A stretch of 11,990 nt of DNA from Acidimicrobiales bacterium (GTDB lineage Bacteria > Actinomycetota > Acidimicrobiia > Acidimicrobiales > SHLQ01): contig JABDJW010000167.1 in NCBI GenBank assembly GCA_013002375.1, positions 1 through 11,990 on the forward strand. The letters run 5' to 3'. The translations under genes were made by a program, and so were the position numbers. This document shows, piece by piece, positions 10,147 to 11,990 of the stretch (position 1 is the stretch's first letter; every line of letters begins with the position of its first letter). The notes under the pieces are model-generated. The model had not been told where the DNA came from, searched no databases, and saw nothing but the letters and a program-made list of their open reading frames with translations.

Positions 10147-11990
10147 GTGGTCTTTCGGCGACTCCTACGGCGCGGCGGCCTGTCGGCCTCGCCGGGCGAG
10201 CGCACCGCGGCTGCGATCGAGCAGGCCGACGCCTACCTGTGGCCCTATTGGCTCGAGCGGCAACGGCGGCCCAGCTCCAATGCCTACCGGCCGGCCGACG
10301 GTTCGGGCCGGGTGATCAACACGACCGGGCGAAATGCCGTCGCGCTCGGCACCGTTGGCTCCGGCGTCGCGGCGCTCGTCGACCCGCGAGGGCTGATCGA
10401 TACCGGCGCGGGATGGTCGCTCGATTGGTGGATCGGCGCGGAGGATCGCTGGCATGTGCCGGCCCGTGAGGTGAACGTGCGGCAGGGCCGTATCGGCTCC
10501 GGGCCGCAGGTCGAGACGTCCATGCGGATCCCCGGCGGTGATGCGGTGCATCGATGTTGGGCGGTGGAGGGGCGCGGCGATGATCCGGCCTCGGTGGTCG
10601 TCGAGTTCGAGAACCGCACCGGCGCAGCCGTCGCGTTGGCGCTGGCCGTTCGTCCGGCCGGCGTGCTCGGGGTGGGTCGTATCGACCAGGTATGCGTCGA
10701 TGGCCGGCGGATCACCGTCGATGGTCGGGGGGTGGTCGATGTCGCCCGGCCACCTGGTGCGGTCGCGGTCGGTGGCGCCGACTCGGATCCGTTCCTGGTC
10801 GTCACGGCCGGCGACGCCGGCGCGGCATCCGGTGCGGTCGACCATCACGATCCTCATGGCTTGGCATCGGCGGCCCTCGTCGTGCCGTTGCCCCATCACG
10901 CCACCCTCCGCGCCGTCGTCTCGGCCACGACGACCGACACGGCCCAAACCGAGTTGGGCGCTCTCCCGGACGCCGACCAGGTGGCGGCGGGCTGGCTGGC
11001 CCACGCCGACGCCGGACCGGTCTTGTCCTTCCCCGAGGACGGCGTGGCGGCTGCGTTCGCCGCGGCTGCGAATCGGGTTCTCGTCGCGCTGGGCGATCGT
11101 GACGAGCGAGGCGACAATGCAGACGCCGCGGCCTTCGGACGGGTCGCGCATGCGGCCAGCCGGCTGGGCCGATCGGTCATCCCCGATCTCGTGCCTCGCT
11201 GGACCCATCGTCCGCTGGGTCGCGATGAGGCCTGGAGCGGATTGGCCCTGTGTCGTGACGCGCTCGCTGCGTCCGCCGAGCACCAGGTTGTTGGAGACGA
11301 TGTTGTCGTCGAAGTGGACGTTGTCGAGGACCTTCTGCCGTTCATCGTCGATGCGGTGATGCACGATCCGGCGCTGACCAGCGTCGACCGGGCGCCGCTG
11401 ACCGCAATGCTCGCTCGGCTCGGGCAGCCAGAGCCCCCGGCCACCGCCGCGCCGGCCAGTCCGGTGTCGCGTGACGAACCGGACCACTCGATCGACGTGA
11501 GCCGCAGCGCCGATGCAGCCCGTCGAGACCTGGGAAAGGCCGACATCCATGATCGGCTGCGGTGGCTGTTGCAGGCGGGGGGTGATCTGGCCGCATGGCC
11601 CGACGTACTCGATACCGAGCTCGGGCGGGGCTGTGGCGGCCAGCCCGATTCCGCGGTGGCCGCGGCCGCGATTGTTGAGCTTTTGTTGTCGGTGGCCGCC
11701 GTCGAGGACACTGCTGCCCTCGCACTGCTGCCCGAGTTTCCCGATTCGTGGTACGGCCAGTCGGTCGATGTTTCGAATCTGGTGACCACGGTGGGGCGGC
11801 TGTCGTTCGCGGTTCGCTGGCACGGGCCCCGGCCCGCGCTGTTGTGGGAGTTCGAGCCCTGGCCCGGCACGCAGGATCCGACCGTGCTGACTTGTCCGGC
11901 CCTCGCTCCCGGATGGTCGACGACCGAACGCTCGGGCGAGGTGCTCTTCGAGGTGCCGGTCGACGCGCCCGAACCGCTGGCCGACCCGGT
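10147..11990 (+). CDS. Large unidentified protein, 3' end outside window
   Basis: An open frame of at least 614 residues from a GTG 3 bp behind the gpsA stop to the right edge, with no stop codon and normal high-GC third-position use throughout. No signal peptide or membrane helix is seen, so it is probably cytoplasmic. The N-terminal third (about 45-230) is rich in beta-strand patterns, Trp and Gly, with NAYRPADGSGRVINTTGRN, GAGWSLDWWIGAEDRWHV and VVVEFENRTGAAVALALAVRP. This recalls the beta-sandwich domain that precedes the (alpha/alpha)6 barrel of some glycoside hydrolases, but I cannot confirm that. The middle is helical, a Pro/Ala-rich linker lies at about 427-450, and near 550-570 is the striking GRLSFAVRWHGPRPALLWE. 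I do not recognise the family. Tight coupling to gpsA suggests constitutive expression. Confidence 0.8.
   Translation, partial: MVFRRLLRRGGLSASPGERTAAAIEQADAYLWPYWLERQRRPSSNAYRPADGSGRVINTTGRNAVALGTVGSGVAALVDPRGLIDTGAGWSLDWWIGAEDRWHVPAREVNVRQGRIGSGPQVETSMRIPGGDAVHRCWAVEGRGDDPASVVVEFENRTGAAVALALAVRPAGVLGVGRIDQVCVDGRRITVDGRGVVDVARPPGAVAVGGADSDPFLVVTAGDAGAASGAVDHHDPHGLASAALVVPLPHHATLRAVVSATTTDTAQTELGALPDADQVAAGWLAHADAGPVLSFPEDGVAAAFAAAANRVLVALGDRDERGDNADAAAFGRVAHAASRLGRSVIPDLVPRWTHRPLGRDEAWSGLALCRDALAASAEHQVVGDDVVVEVDVVEDLLPFIVDAVMHDPALTSVDRAPLTAMLARLGQPEPPATAAPASPVSRDEPDHSIDVSRSADAARRDLGKADIHDRLRWLLQAGGDLAAWPDVLDTELGRGCGGQPDSAVAAAAIVELLLSVAAVEDTAALALLPEFPDSWYGQSVDVSNLVTTVGRLSFAVRWHGPRPALLWEFEPWPGTQDPTVLTCPALAPGWSTTERSGEVLFEVPVDAPEPLADP

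Noticed and set aside
10165..11823. 552-residue open frame on the minus strand opposite the large gene after gpsA
   Set aside because: The plus-strand frame is open across the whole stretch, directly follows gpsA and has balanced protein-like composition with Trp-rich conserved-looking motifs. The minus peptide is Arg/Gly/His/Pro-rich with no domain.
1..11990. tRNA or rRNA genes
   Set aside because: No tRNA cloverleaf signature (for example GGTTCGANTCC with matching acceptor arms) and no rRNA-like stretch was seen on either strand.

Overview
The window is high-GC, densely packed DNA with many GTG starts, gene overlaps of the GTGA type and several start codons sitting 6-8 bases behind a TANNNT -10 box (leaderless-type promoters). 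Together with an F420-biosynthesis gene (CofC/FbiD), a CYP142-like cytochrome P450 and a DrrAB-type exporter, this points to a chromosomal segment of an actinobacterium, possibly of the class Acidimicrobiia. The class-level guess rests on overall impression, not on a marker gene.

Layout. (1) 1-290: 3' end of a short-chain dehydrogenase (+), convergent with (2) a minus-strand run read from 3736 down to 317: ABC exporter ATPase, ABC-2 permease (GTGA overlap), a small DUF2007-like membrane protein and the P450. (3) 3759-4724: alpha/beta hydrolase (+), divergent from the ATPase across only 22 bp in which the two predicted -10 boxes overlap. (4) A minus-strand operon from 6741 down to 4749: ECF sigma factor with a long N-terminal extension, a small HxxxCxxC zinc-finger protein (probable anti-sigma factor) and an MscS-like channel. 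(5) 6742-7680: about 940 bp without a credible gene, holding the sigma-factor promoter with a CRP-like site and then a dense set of repeats. (6) cofC and a PIG-L deacetylase (minus, 2 bp apart). (7) gpsA (+), divergent from cofC, followed 3 bp later by a large unidentified protein that runs off the window.

The most unusual part is the repeat block. Two tandem copies of a ~105-bp element (6988-7092 and 7113-7218) can each form three consecutive stem-loops. The last stem has 12 perfect base pairs in both copies although its sequence differs at four pairs, all compensated, and it is capped by UNCG-type tetraloops (TCCG, TTCG). The first two loops carry the same octamer ATCCCGCC, giving four exact copies, and its complement GGCGGGAT lies just downstream. 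This looks like a structured RNA or ssDNA hairpin repeat family. Behind it lies a mosaic of other hairpin-forming repeats up to the stop codon of the PIG-L gene.

Functionally, the genes suggest several independent units: lipid or sterol oxidation plus export (SDR, P450, ABC), envelope stress control of a mechanosensitive channel (sigma, anti-sigma, MscS), deazaflavin cofactor synthesis with a deacetylase, and phospholipid precursor synthesis (GpsA).
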